DNA from: Opitutia bacterium
GTDB lineage: Bacteria > Verrucomicrobiota > Verrucomicrobiia > Opitutales > JANYDI01
Length of the DNA stretch: 12,111 bases
Assembly: GCA_025363695.1 (NCBI GenBank)
Contig: JANYDI010000169.1
Coordinates: forward strand, 1 to 12,111
Reading direction: 5' to 3'
The notes under the pieces are model-generated. The model saw nothing but the letters and a program-made list of their open reading frames with translations, was not told where the DNA came from and ran no database searches. Both the position numbers and the translations under genes were made by a program. How positions within the stretch are numbered: position 1 is the stretch's first letter; the number at the start of each line of letters is the position of its first letter. Positions 5,613 to 12,009 of the stretch are shown piece after piece.

Positions 5613-6755
5613 TTATTTTATTCCATAAAACTTTTTTGCCCCTTCTATCATCAGACCGAACTCCGATGTATTCGGGGTTTCCGAGGTGGCGCCCTCGATG
5701 AAGGTGCCGCCGATAACGCCTACATCGTTGGGTCCTGTGTTGCTTAAGTGCTTGGGGAACATGTAGAAGGAGCGTTTTACTATTTGGCGTGATTCGCTGA
5801 TGGCCTCATTGAAATATACCAAAATCATATGCTGTAAATCAGTAGGATTTTGGTCCTTGAGCATGATGAGATGCCCTTGAACGGATTGTATTTTTCCATC
5901 ATTATTAAGGTCTTTTGAGGATAGGCCTGAGCAATTAATAATAAAATTACTGTTTAAATCCCAAAAAGAACCTATTTTTTGTTGTACAAATCGAACACCC
6001 TTGGCCTTGAGGTGCGCCGTGAGGGCTTCCATCATCACAGCTGTATCAATAAATATACCATCGTCATAGGCGACCATTGCGCGGGTCGTCCCGTTTCCAA
6101 AGTCAAGCACAACATCCTTGGATGGCTGCATAACGCCTTGCTTGATATACGGTTCTAGTCCGGAATCCTCCCTGTTTTCAAAGTAAGTAGGCACGATCAC
6201 GGCCCCGCTTTTGAAATCCGGATGCACGCCTGTGGCAATGGCATGGTAAAACTTATACGCTTCTACGCCAATGACATCTATGGTTTCTTGCATTTCAGGG
6301 TTGTTATCCATGGATACAGGAGCCAGCAAACCTCCGGCGTTATGGGAGGTTAAATCATCGAATTTATCAGAGACAATCGTAATGTCTCTGAACCCCTGCT
6401 TATGCAGTTCACAGGCACTAAACAAGCCCAGCGCCCCAGCGCCTAAAACGGTAACGGGAGCCGTCAAATTGACGCCCGGATAGGCCTTAAAAAGGTCAAC
6501 TACGTAGCTTGCGCACCCAGGGCCCAGCGTCCAACCGCTGCCACCATGGCCGTAATTGTGCGCAATCACCGAACCGTAGCGCACCTCTATCTTCATATTG
6601 GGTCCCTCATGACGCATGGGTCTGTGGCACACAATGCGCTTGCCCAAATGCGCTGCATCTAGGCACGGAGGCGTGATGTATCGGGTTTCGACCCCGCGTG
6701 CCATAAGCAGCGGCAGCATCGTAAAAAGGAGTACAGAGAAGTATTTTCTAAGCAT
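5613..6755 (-). CDS. D-amino-acid-oxidase-like FAD flavoprotein, circularly permuted, with signal-like N-terminus
   Basis: Predicted FAD-dependent oxidase of the DAO/DASPO group, which oxidises D-amino acids to keto acids with release of ammonia and H2O2. The FAD Rossmann motif VLGAGALG is at residues 103-110, not at the N-terminus. LTSHNAGGLLAP follows, as in DAOs. Before the Rossmann motif come CHRPMRH (R45, candidate for the substrate-carboxylate Arg) and HNYGHGGSGWTLGPG (66-80), which in known DAOs form the C-terminus. The protein ends at the point (VIGGTFIEG...EGAKKFYGIK) where a normal DAO would continue into those motifs. Tyr331 in SFYMFP matches the active-site Tyr position. Residues 5-19 are hydrophobic after an Arg-Lys, like a Sec signal peptide, and there is no twin-Arg motif. 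The 380-aa length is close to normal. Elements 3 and 4 flank it. A TTGACA lies 30 nt upstream (6785-6790), but the -10 is weak. The substrate is not known. Confidence 0.85.
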   Translation of the reverse strand: MLRKYFSVLLFTMLPLLMARGVETRYITPPCLDAAHLGKRIVCHRPMRHEGPNMKIEVRYGSVIAHNYGHGGSGWTLGPGCASYVVDLFKAYPGVNLTAPVTVLGAGALGLFSACELHKQGFRDITIVSDKFDDLTSHNAGGLLAPVSMDNNPEMQETIDVIGVEAYKFYHAIATGVHPDFKSGAVIVPTYFENREDSGLEPYIKQGVMQPSKDVVLDFGNGTTRAMVAYDDGIFIDTAVMMEALTAHLKAKGVRFVQQKIGSFWDLNSNFIINCSGLSSKDLNNDGKIQSVQGHLIMLKDQNPTDLQHMILVYFNEAISESRQIVKRSFYMFPKHLSNTGPNDVGVIGGTFIEGATSETPNTSEFGLMIEGAKKFYGIK

Positions 6756-6800
6756 GATGTCGAAAATCCACTATCCGAAGCAAATGTCAAGAAAAAAAAG

Positions 6801-7030
6801 CTAAGGGGCACAAGTGCCCCTTAGGATCCCCTTTCCGATGGGCGATTTTTAAAATACTACGTATTTATAAAAATCGCCTTCCTAAGTGGAGCCAAAGTGT
6901 ACCCCCTGTCTGATTCCGAAGGAATCTGTGGGGTGCCTTGTATCGCCTACCCGATAGCGATTTTTAAAAATGCGCAGCATTTTTAAAAATCGCTATCGGA
7001 GGGGATCCAAGGGGCGCAAGCGACCCTTGG
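6801..7030. repeat. Composite palindromic element 4 (mosaic)
   Basis: Lies between the divergent oxidase and M42 peptidase genes. H1 (6801-6824) has arms CTAAGGGGCAC and GTGCCCCTTAG. GGATCCCC follows. H2 (about 6835-6883) has a left arm starting CCGATGGGCG, like elements 1 and 5, but a right arm ending CGCCTTCCTAA, like element 3, so the base of the stem is unpaired. GATTCC-GAA-GGAATC (6912-6926) is the central hairpin. H4 (6951-6999) begins CCGATAGCGATTTTTA. GGGGATCC and H5 (7007-7030) follow, the latter with one mismatch. This 337-bp gap holds little else apart from the start regions of the two flanking genes. Confidence 0.92.
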
Positions 7031-7060
7031 CCCTTTAAACTTTCTTTTTCAACTTATTCC

Positions 7061-7087
7061 TTGACTTTTTCATGCTTTATCTATCCT
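7061..7087 (+). promoter_or_regulatory. Possible promoter of the M42 peptidase gene
   Basis: TTGACT (7061-7066) is a good -35. TATCCT (7082-7087) is a fair -10 but at a short 15-bp spacing, while 17 bp gives only TCCTGT. Either would put the transcript start within a few bases of the ATG. This is a weak call, made because the region outside element 4 is only about 60 bp. Confidence 0.25.
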
Positions 7088-7092
7088 GTTGA

Positions 7093-8163
7093 ATGCTCAT
7101 GGAAATACCTGCATTTTTTGAAGCCCTGATGGGTGCGCGATCCCCTTCAGGCTACGAATACGAGGCGCAGCGCGTGATCGATGCCCATATGGAGCCTGTG
7201 GCGGATACCTTGCAAGGGGATGCGCTTGGTAATCGGATTGCTCGGTTAAATCTGAAGGGAGATCCCGTGCTCATGCTCGCTGGGCACATGGATGAGTTGG
7301 GCTTAATTATACGATACATCAATAAAGAGGGTTTTTTATACTTTGATACCTTGGGCGGGCATGATTTGGGGATTATCCCAGGTCGAAGAGTGCAGATTTT
7401 AAGCAGCAAAGGCGCTATTGTGCAAGGCGTTACGGGTAAACGTGCCGTGCATTTAATGGATGCTGAAGAGCGTAAAAAGGCTCCTGAATTGCACAAGCTG
7501 TGGATTGATATTGGCGTTAAATCTCAAACTGAAGCCCTGGAGCGCGTAAGTATTGGAGATCCTATTGTCTATGCCGATGGGCTAGCGCCTCTTTTTGGAA
7601 GCCGTGTCGTGGGTCGAGCCATTGATAATCGGGCAGGGGCCTATGTCGTTTGCGAGGTACTACGTCGCCTCAGCACGGAAGCTCAGGGTCTGTTAAAGGC
7701 ACAAGTAGTGGCTGTGGCCACGACACAGGAGGAAGTCGGCACGCGCGGAGCAGCCGTGAGCGTCTATGGCGTGCAGCCGCATATCGCTGTAGCAGTCGAT
7801 GTTACCCACGCGACCGATCATCCTGAGTGCGATCGCTGCAAGTTTGGTGACGTTAAATTGGGCGCTGGCCCTGTGTTGACGCGTGGACCCAATATTAATC
7901 CTTTCGTCTATCAGAGGCTCTTGGATTGCTGCCGCCAAGCAGAGATTCCTTACCAAATCGAGGCTGATGGCCGTCCAACCGGGACCGATGCCCGCGTATT
8001 GCAGGTGAGTCGGTCAGGAGTCGCCACGGGCCTCGTCTCGATCCCCCTACGTTACATGCATACGCCGGCCGAGACGATAGACCTCGAAGACCTCGAAAAC
8101 ACCGTCCGCCTCCTCAAGGCCTTCGCGCTGTCGCTAATACCCGGTGAATACGGACACTTCTAA
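7093..8163 (+). CDS. M42 family metallo-aminopeptidase (FrvX/YsdC-like)
   Basis: Cytoplasmic dinuclear metal exopeptidase of the tetrahedral-aminopeptidase type, likely acting on short peptides; exact specificity cannot be read from sequence. Metal and catalytic residues of the family are all present: H65 and D67 in AGHMDE, D178 in AIDNR (bridging Asp), E213-E214 in TQEEVG (general base and ligand), D236 in VDVTHATDHP and H323 in RYMHTPAE. N-terminal RSPSGYE and the TGTDAR segment are also typical. The 356-aa length is normal. Translation may start at the first ATG or at the second, six bases later, giving MEIPAFFEAL; there is no Shine-Dalgarno sequence to decide. It is a single gene between elements 4 and 5, and element 5 begins 2 nt after the stop. 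Confidence 0.95.
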   Translation: MLMEIPAFFEALMGARSPSGYEYEAQRVIDAHMEPVADTLQGDALGNRIARLNLKGDPVLMLAGHMDELGLIIRYINKEGFLYFDTLGGHDLGIIPGRRVQILSSKGAIVQGVTGKRAVHLMDAEERKKAPELHKLWIDIGVKSQTEALERVSIGDPIVYADGLAPLFGSRVVGRAIDNRAGAYVVCEVLRRLSTEAQGLLKAQVVAVATTQEEVGTRGAAVSVYGVQPHIAVAVDVTHATDHPECDRCKFGDVKLGAGPVLTRGPNINPFVYQRLLDCCRQAEIPYQIEADGRPTGTDARVLQVSRSGVATGLVSIPLRYMHTPAETIDLEDLENTVRLLKAFALSLIPGEYGHF

Positions 8164-8165
8164 GG

Positions 8166-8469
8166 CTAAGGGGCGCTTGCGCCCCTTAGGATCCCCTCCG
8201 ATAGGCGATTTTTAAAAATGCTGCGCATTTTATAAAAATCGCCTATCGGGAAGGTATACTAAGCCCCCCACAGATCGCAAAGCGATCCGGGAATACTTTT
8301 CGAACTGCCGTGGAAGGGTGGTTTTAGCGGAGGAATTTTGACGTTTAGACAAGGAACCTAGCGCGACGTGTGCTATAGCACTCGAGCGCGAAGGTGACGC
8401 CGTATAAACTCAAAAGGTCCCGCTAAAACCACCCTTCGGGGATCCTAAGGGGACCACAGCGCCCCTTAG
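8166..8469. repeat. Composite palindromic element 5 (right hairpin replaced)
   Basis: Lies between the convergent M42 peptidase and infC genes and fills the 311-bp gap. H1 (8166-8189) has arms CTAAGGGGCGC and GCGCCCCTTAG. GGATCCCC follows, then H2 (8198-8249) with perfect CCGATAGGCGATTTTTA arms, GTATACTAAGCCCCCC and GATCGC-AAA-GCGATC (8273-8287). After this the usual H4 is missing and a different 125-bp palindrome sits in its place (8313-8437). The family sequence resumes exactly at GGGGATCC (8438-8445) and H5 (8445-8469), whose arms are imperfect (AAGGGGACC against GCGCCCCTT). It ends 5 nt from the infC stop codon. Confidence 0.9.
8313..8437. repeat. 125-bp near-palindrome inside element 5
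   Basis: The outer arms are a perfect 18-bp inverted repeat, GAAGGGTGGTTTTAGCGG (8313-8330) and its complement (8420-8437). Pairing continues imperfectly inwards: AATTTTGACGTTTAGAC faces a match for CTTTTGAGTTTATAC. It ends in the perfect 12-bp palindrome GTGCTATAGCAC (8370-8381), almost exactly at the centre. Either strand could fold into one long hairpin RNA. It shares no sequence with hairpins H1-H5. No ORF is present. Confidence 0.85.
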
Positions 8470-8474
8470 CCCCT

Positions 8475-9017
8475 TTACTTACTCGGCGCCAGGCACACCG
8501 ACAGCGTATTACCGCTGAGGCGGGGTTGGGCCTCGACAGTGCCTGCTTCTTTAAGATCTTCGACAAGGCGGCGCATGACCTCGAAGGCGCGGTCCTTGAA
8601 TTCGAACTCCCGGCCGCGTAGTTGCAGCGATGCCTTTACGCGATTGCCTTTGAGTAAAAAGTCCTGAGCGTGATCGCGCTTAAAGGAGTAGTCGTGCTCG
8701 TCAATATTGAGCCTGAATTTGACTTCTTTGAGCTTGATGGCTTGCGGTTTTTGCTCCTTACGTTTCTTGCTGCGTTCATACTTAAACTTGCCTACATCAA
8801 TGATTTGGCAAACGGGCGGCGTGGCTTTGGCAGAAATTTCCACCAAATCGAGACCTTGGGCCTTGGCCATATCGATCGCTTGACGAGAGCTCATGACGCC
8901 CAGTTGATTGCCATCGGCATCGATGACGCGCACCTGAGGAGCACGAATACGTTCGTTACTGCGTACGTGATCGCTCGTTGTATTTCGTTTTTTGATGTAT
9001 GTTCTGGAAGGAACCAT
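8475..9017 (-). CDS. infC: Translation initiation factor IF-3
   Basis: Binds the 30S subunit, prevents premature 50S joining and checks start codon and initiator tRNA. The N-domain (about residues 18-76) contains SNERIRAPQVRVIDADGNQLG and VEISAKATPPVCQI. It is joined by a Lys/Arg-rich linker (78-96, ERSKKRKEQK) to the C-domain (97-180) with LKEVKFRLNIDEHDYSFK, the HAQDFLLKGNRVK helix and LRGREFEF. The 180-aa length is normal. It starts with ATG, not the rare AUU/AUA codons used for autoregulation in enterics. No Shine-Dalgarno sequence is evident. It lies 46 nt after rseP on the same strand. The usual downstream partners rpmI and rplT are absent: element 5 and a convergent gene follow instead. 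Confidence 0.97.
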   Translation of the reverse strand: MVPSRTYIKKRNTTSDHVRSNERIRAPQVRVIDADGNQLGVMSSRQAIDMAKAQGLDLVEISAKATPPVCQIIDVGKFKYERSKKRKEQKPQAIKLKEVKFRLNIDEHDYSFKRDHAQDFLLKGNRVKASLQLRGREFEFKDRAFEVMRRLVEDLKEAGTVEAQPRLSGNTLSVCLAPSK

Positions 9018-9031
9018 TGAGTTTTTTAATT

Positions 9032-9059
9032 ACTGTACTAGAGTCTGAAACAAAGGCAA
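9032..9059 (-). promoter_or_regulatory. Possible infC promoter in the rseP-infC gap
   Basis: On the minus strand TTGCCT (9054-9059) and TACAGT (9032-9037) are 16 bp apart, followed by an AT-rich stretch to the ATG at 9017. Both boxes are partial matches. This would let infC be expressed apart from dxr-rseP, as expected for a highly used factor. Confidence 0.35.
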
Positions 9060-9063
9060 TATT

Positions 9064-10791
9064 TTATTCGGGAGTAAACACAGGTTCTTCGAATAAGCGC
9101 TGCCTAAAGGCCATTTGCTTTTCCGTAATATGATCGCCGTGCCAACGCTTTAGATCAAAAACACTCACCGTCAGCATGAAGCCAAAAAGCAGAAACATGA
9201 AGCTGGTTTGTATCCCCAAAACCCAATGAGCGGGAAAGGGCTTACCCCTTAATTTGGCCAAAGTTTCAAACACAATATGCCCGCCGTCCAAAACGGGAAT
9301 GGGCAGCAAATTCAAAATGGCCAAATTAAGATTGAGAAAAAGAACAAATAACAAAACCAAGCGCAGGTCTATCATTGAAAAGTGGTGCAAAACGCGAAAC
9401 ATGCCCGGAAGGCCGCTGAGGTGATTGACGTGCACATCGGACTTGGGGCTCAAAAGACTGCTCAGGATCTGAAAAATACTTTTAAACTGACGAGCAAATT
9501 GGTCTATGGGGTTCACATGCACAATGACCTGAGGCGTAGTAAAGGTGATGCCGAGCATGGGCCGTTTTTGGGGAAGCACACAGCTTACTTTCGATTTAAC
9601 GCCAAAATCAACAAGGCGCGACGTGCCCGCAGGACTGGAAAACACCAAAGACGTGCCCAACGCAAGCTGCTTTTGCAAAATAGCCACAGCTGTGGGCACA
9701 TCGCGGCCGTAGCCCAACAAGGTCTCCCCCAATTCCACGGGCAAAGCGGCCGGGCCCTTTTGGGTAACGAGCGTGAGGCTGCCCTGGGATTCCGCCACAA
9801 AACTCAAGCTGCCGTCCTTGTCCTGGCTATCCTTAAAGCTGATCACCAAAGACGGCCTTGTTGCGGCCGTGTACTGTGGAGTGATTGACTGCTCTATCAG
9901 GGTCTGCGCTCGCTTTAAAGTTAAATGCATGGGCTGACCTTTTTCCAAAAATGCGTGAAGGCTCGCTATGTGGTAAACCGGCGCCCCTTCCAGGCTGACT
10001 ACCTCGTCCGCTGGGAGAATGCCAGCTCGATGCGCGGGTGAGTTTGGGGCCACAGTACCGACGATGAGCCGACAGGCAGGCGCCATCCCGGTCATGCGGA
10101 CGCTGTCTTTGGAGCTGGGATTCATTTCAACAAGCTGCGGATATACTAATACATCGAACGCCCTTCCCTCGCGCAAAACACTTAACTTGGCTACAGGACG
10201 CCCGTCTTTGCTGCGTCCAGAACCGGTCATGATAGATTGTTGAATCTGCGAAAAGTCGCTCACCTGCTGATCATCGATGCGGGTCACGGTGTCTCCAGGC
10301 CTTAGGCCAGCAAGAAAAGCCGGACCCGCCACAGGAGGCGTGTGCTCATTGAGCAAAATTTCTGGAGCCACGTAGCCCAAGGTCGTTGTTTGCGCTGGCT
10401 GAGTCGTAGGTTGCCCCACGCCCCACAGCACCGTGGCCAGGAAAAAGGCAAACAAAACATTAAAAAAAGCACCCATGGACAAAACGAACATCTTGGTCCC
10501 ATAGCTCACAGGCTTCATCGTGTGCGATTCGGGAAGTAAACGGACATCCCCCAGCTGCGGCAGTAAAACATAGCCCCCCAAAGGCAGCAGGCCAATGCGG
10601 TATTCGGTTCCATTGCGAGTCAACGAAAACAGTTTGGGCCCAAAGCCAATGGAAAAACGTTTTACGATCAATCCTCGACGCCTAGCGGCCCAGAAGTGCC
10701 CCAGTTCATGCACAAAAACGGAAAGCCCAAAAAACAGGATGACCGAAAACAACGCCCAGACATTGGAAAATAAGGTAGCTTTAAGCTCCAT
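9064..10791 (-). CDS. rseP: Site-2-type zinc metalloprotease RseP (M50), long two-PDZ form
   Basis: Inner-membrane intramembrane protease; in E. coli it cleaves anti-sigma factor RseA after DegS. The zinc motif HELGH is at residues 28-32 within the first membrane segment (about 11-30). A second segment is at 101-124. Two periplasmic PDZ domains follow (about 150-220, with AFLAGLRPGDTV, and 240-295, with SPAHRAGILPADEV). The third metal ligand is Asp501 in NLLPIPVLDGG, in the third segment (about 476-500), and a fourth segment lies at 526-546. At 575 aa it is over 100 residues longer than E. coli RseP. The extra length lies between PDZ2 and the LSGLPG motif, and chlamydial homologues are likewise long. 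I chose the ATG of MELKATLF, which overlaps the dxr stop by 11 nt; an upstream in-frame extension would lie wholly inside dxr. Confidence 0.95.
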   Translation of the reverse strand: MELKATLFSNVWALFSVILFFGLSVFVHELGHFWAARRRGLIVKRFSIGFGPKLFSLTRNGTEYRIGLLPLGGYVLLPQLGDVRLLPESHTMKPVSYGTKMFVLSMGAFFNVLFAFFLATVLWGVGQPTTQPAQTTTLGYVAPEILLNEHTPPVAGPAFLAGLRPGDTVTRIDDQQVSDFSQIQQSIMTGSGRSKDGRPVAKLSVLREGRAFDVLVYPQLVEMNPSSKDSVRMTGMAPACRLIVGTVAPNSPAHRAGILPADEVVSLEGAPVYHIASLHAFLEKGQPMHLTLKRAQTLIEQSITPQYTAATRPSLVISFKDSQDKDGSLSFVAESQGSLTLVTQKGPAALPVELGETLLGYGRDVPTAVAILQKQLALGTSLVFSSPAGTSRLVDFGVKSKVSCVLPQKRPMLGITFTTPQVIVHVNPIDQFARQFKSIFQILSSLLSPKSDVHVNHLSGLPGMFRVLHHFSMIDLRLVLLFVLFLNLNLAILNLLPIPVLDGGHIVFETLAKLRGKPFPAHWVLGIQTSFMFLLFGFMLTVSVFDLKRWHGDHITEKQMAFRQRLFEEPVFTPE

Positions 10792-11950
10792 ATTCCGCCC
10801 TTGCCACCCAACGGCGGCAAAGCTCCTGCACTTTCGCATCTAACTCAATCATGGTCTCCAAGGGTTCAAAAGGCCCATTGTCAATCGTTTTTAGGGCTTT
10901 GTCAATAATAGAAGCGATTTGCAAAAAAGAAATTTTGCCTTCCAAAAAAGCTGCCCCTGCTACCGTGTTGGCCGCGTTAAAGATGGCTGGCGCTGTGCCG
11001 CCCACCGTAAGTGCTTGCCTAGCAAGGAAATAGCACGGATAACGCTTGGGTGAAATGTCCGAAAAATCCAAGCGCTTGAGGTCCTTAAGCTGGAGGCGTT
11101 CACAGGGAGCCTGCCGACGTTCCCCATGTAAAAGACCATATTGAATGGCCAAGGTCATGCAACGCGGACCCATATGCGCAATTAGGCTGCCGTCGCTAAG
11201 TTCCACCAAGGCATGCACGAGGCTTTGCGGGTGCACCCACGCATCGATGTGTTCCGGCTTCAAGCCAAAAAGCCAATGCGCTTCCATGAGCTCCAGCCCC
11301 TTATTGGCCATCGTTGCACAGTCCAAACTGACCTTGGCTCCCATACGCCACGTGGGATGCTTAAGCGCCTCAGCCGGCGTTACCTGTGCCAAAGCCGTCA
11401 GCGAGTGCTTCAAAAACGGACCTCCAGAAGCCGTCAAAATAGCCTGCTGCACCTGCCCCAGCGCTTCCCCTTTGAGGCACTGCGCCAAAGCTGCATGCTC
11501 GCTATCGATAGGATAAATCAAGGATTTCCCCTGTTTATTTGCCTCAGGCATCAATAGGTGCCCGCCCAGCACCAAACTTTCCTTATTAGCCAAGGCTAGA
11601 AATTTACCCGCCTTAAGCGCCTCAAAAAGCGCCGGAAGCGCCACCGTCCCCGGACTAGCTGCCACGACCCCCTCAGCTTGCGGCAAGCACGCCAATTCTC
11701 GAAGGCCAGCAGGCCCACTCAAAAGCTCACAACCCGCATCCCGAGCCGGCAAACTCCAGCGCCGCGCCGCCTGAACATCCTGCAAGCACAGCATCCGCAC
11801 CCCGTACGCCCTAGCCGCAGCGATGAGGCCAGCTCCATCGCTCCCCGCCGCCAACCCTACCACCCTCAAGCGATCCGGATGCCGCGCCACCACGCGCAGG
11901 GTGCTCTTGCCGACGGATCCCGTAGCGCCTATAATGATAATGTGTTTCAT
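10781..11950 (-). CDS. dxr: 1-deoxy-D-xylulose 5-phosphate reductoisomerase
   Basis: Second step of the MEP pathway: rearranges and reduces DXP to MEP with NADPH and a divalent metal; the target of fosmidomycin. The NADPH motif GATGSVGKSTL is at residues 8-18. LANKESLV, PIDSEHAAL (metal ligands Asp and Glu), ASGGPF, HPTWRMGAKVSLDCATMANKGLE (split over the substrate loop and metal-binding Glu) and VHPQSLVHALVE are all present. The 389-aa length is typical. The ATG giving MKHIIIIGATG is the natural start. An in-frame TTG 13 codons upstream would add MALSTLPSSTPNT and begin inside the repeat hairpin, so I reject it. It ends in an 11-nt overlap with rseP (ATGGAGCTTAA), a strong sign of co-translation. 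Confidence 0.97.
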   Translation of the reverse strand: MKHIIIIGATGSVGKSTLRVVARHPDRLRVVGLAAGSDGAGLIAAARAYGVRMLCLQDVQAARRWSLPARDAGCELLSGPAGLRELACLPQAEGVVAASPGTVALPALFEALKAGKFLALANKESLVLGGHLLMPEANKQGKSLIYPIDSEHAALAQCLKGEALGQVQQAILTASGGPFLKHSLTALAQVTPAEALKHPTWRMGAKVSLDCATMANKGLELMEAHWLFGLKPEHIDAWVHPQSLVHALVELSDGSLIAHMGPRCMTLAIQYGLLHGERRQAPCERLQLKDLKRLDFSDISPKRYPCYFLARQALTVGGTAPAIFNAANTVAGAAFLEGKISFLQIASIIDKALKTIDNGPFEPLETMIELDAKVQELCRRWVARAEYGA

Positions 11951-11985
11951 GGTGTTGGGCGTTGAGGAAGGAAGGGTTGAAAGGG

Positions 11986-12009
11986 CCAAGGGGAGCTAGC
12001 TCCCCTTGG
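11986..12009. repeat. Solitary end-hairpin of the palindromic element family
   Basis: A perfect 24-bp palindrome with half-site CCAAGGGGAGCT, matching H5 of the full elements. It lies 36 bp upstream of the dxr start. GGATTGTA follows where GGATCC would be expected, and no further family hairpins are seen to the window edge. The remaining bases (12010-12111) hold a repeated ATCTTGAAAAA (12015 and 12038) but no feature I can name. Confidence 0.75.

Noticed and set aside
7152..7496. Long antisense reading frames over the M42 peptidase, ribF, dxr and rseP genes
   Set aside because: They are shadows of well-supported genes on the opposite strand, with Cys/Ser/Arg-rich products and no family motifs.
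1299..8469. CRISPR array or tandem repeat
   Set aside because: Copies are kilobases apart with genes between them, and each is made of hairpins; there is no regular repeat-spacer pattern.
10792..10839. Upstream start for RseP (MRKCRSFAAVGWQGRN)
   Set aside because: These codons are entirely inside dxr and do not look like a membrane protein N-terminus; the next ATG precedes the first membrane segment.
11951..11989. TTG start adding 13 residues to Dxr
   Set aside because: The extension lies in the leader and repeat hairpin, and the Dxr N-terminal strand begins right after the ATG at 11950.
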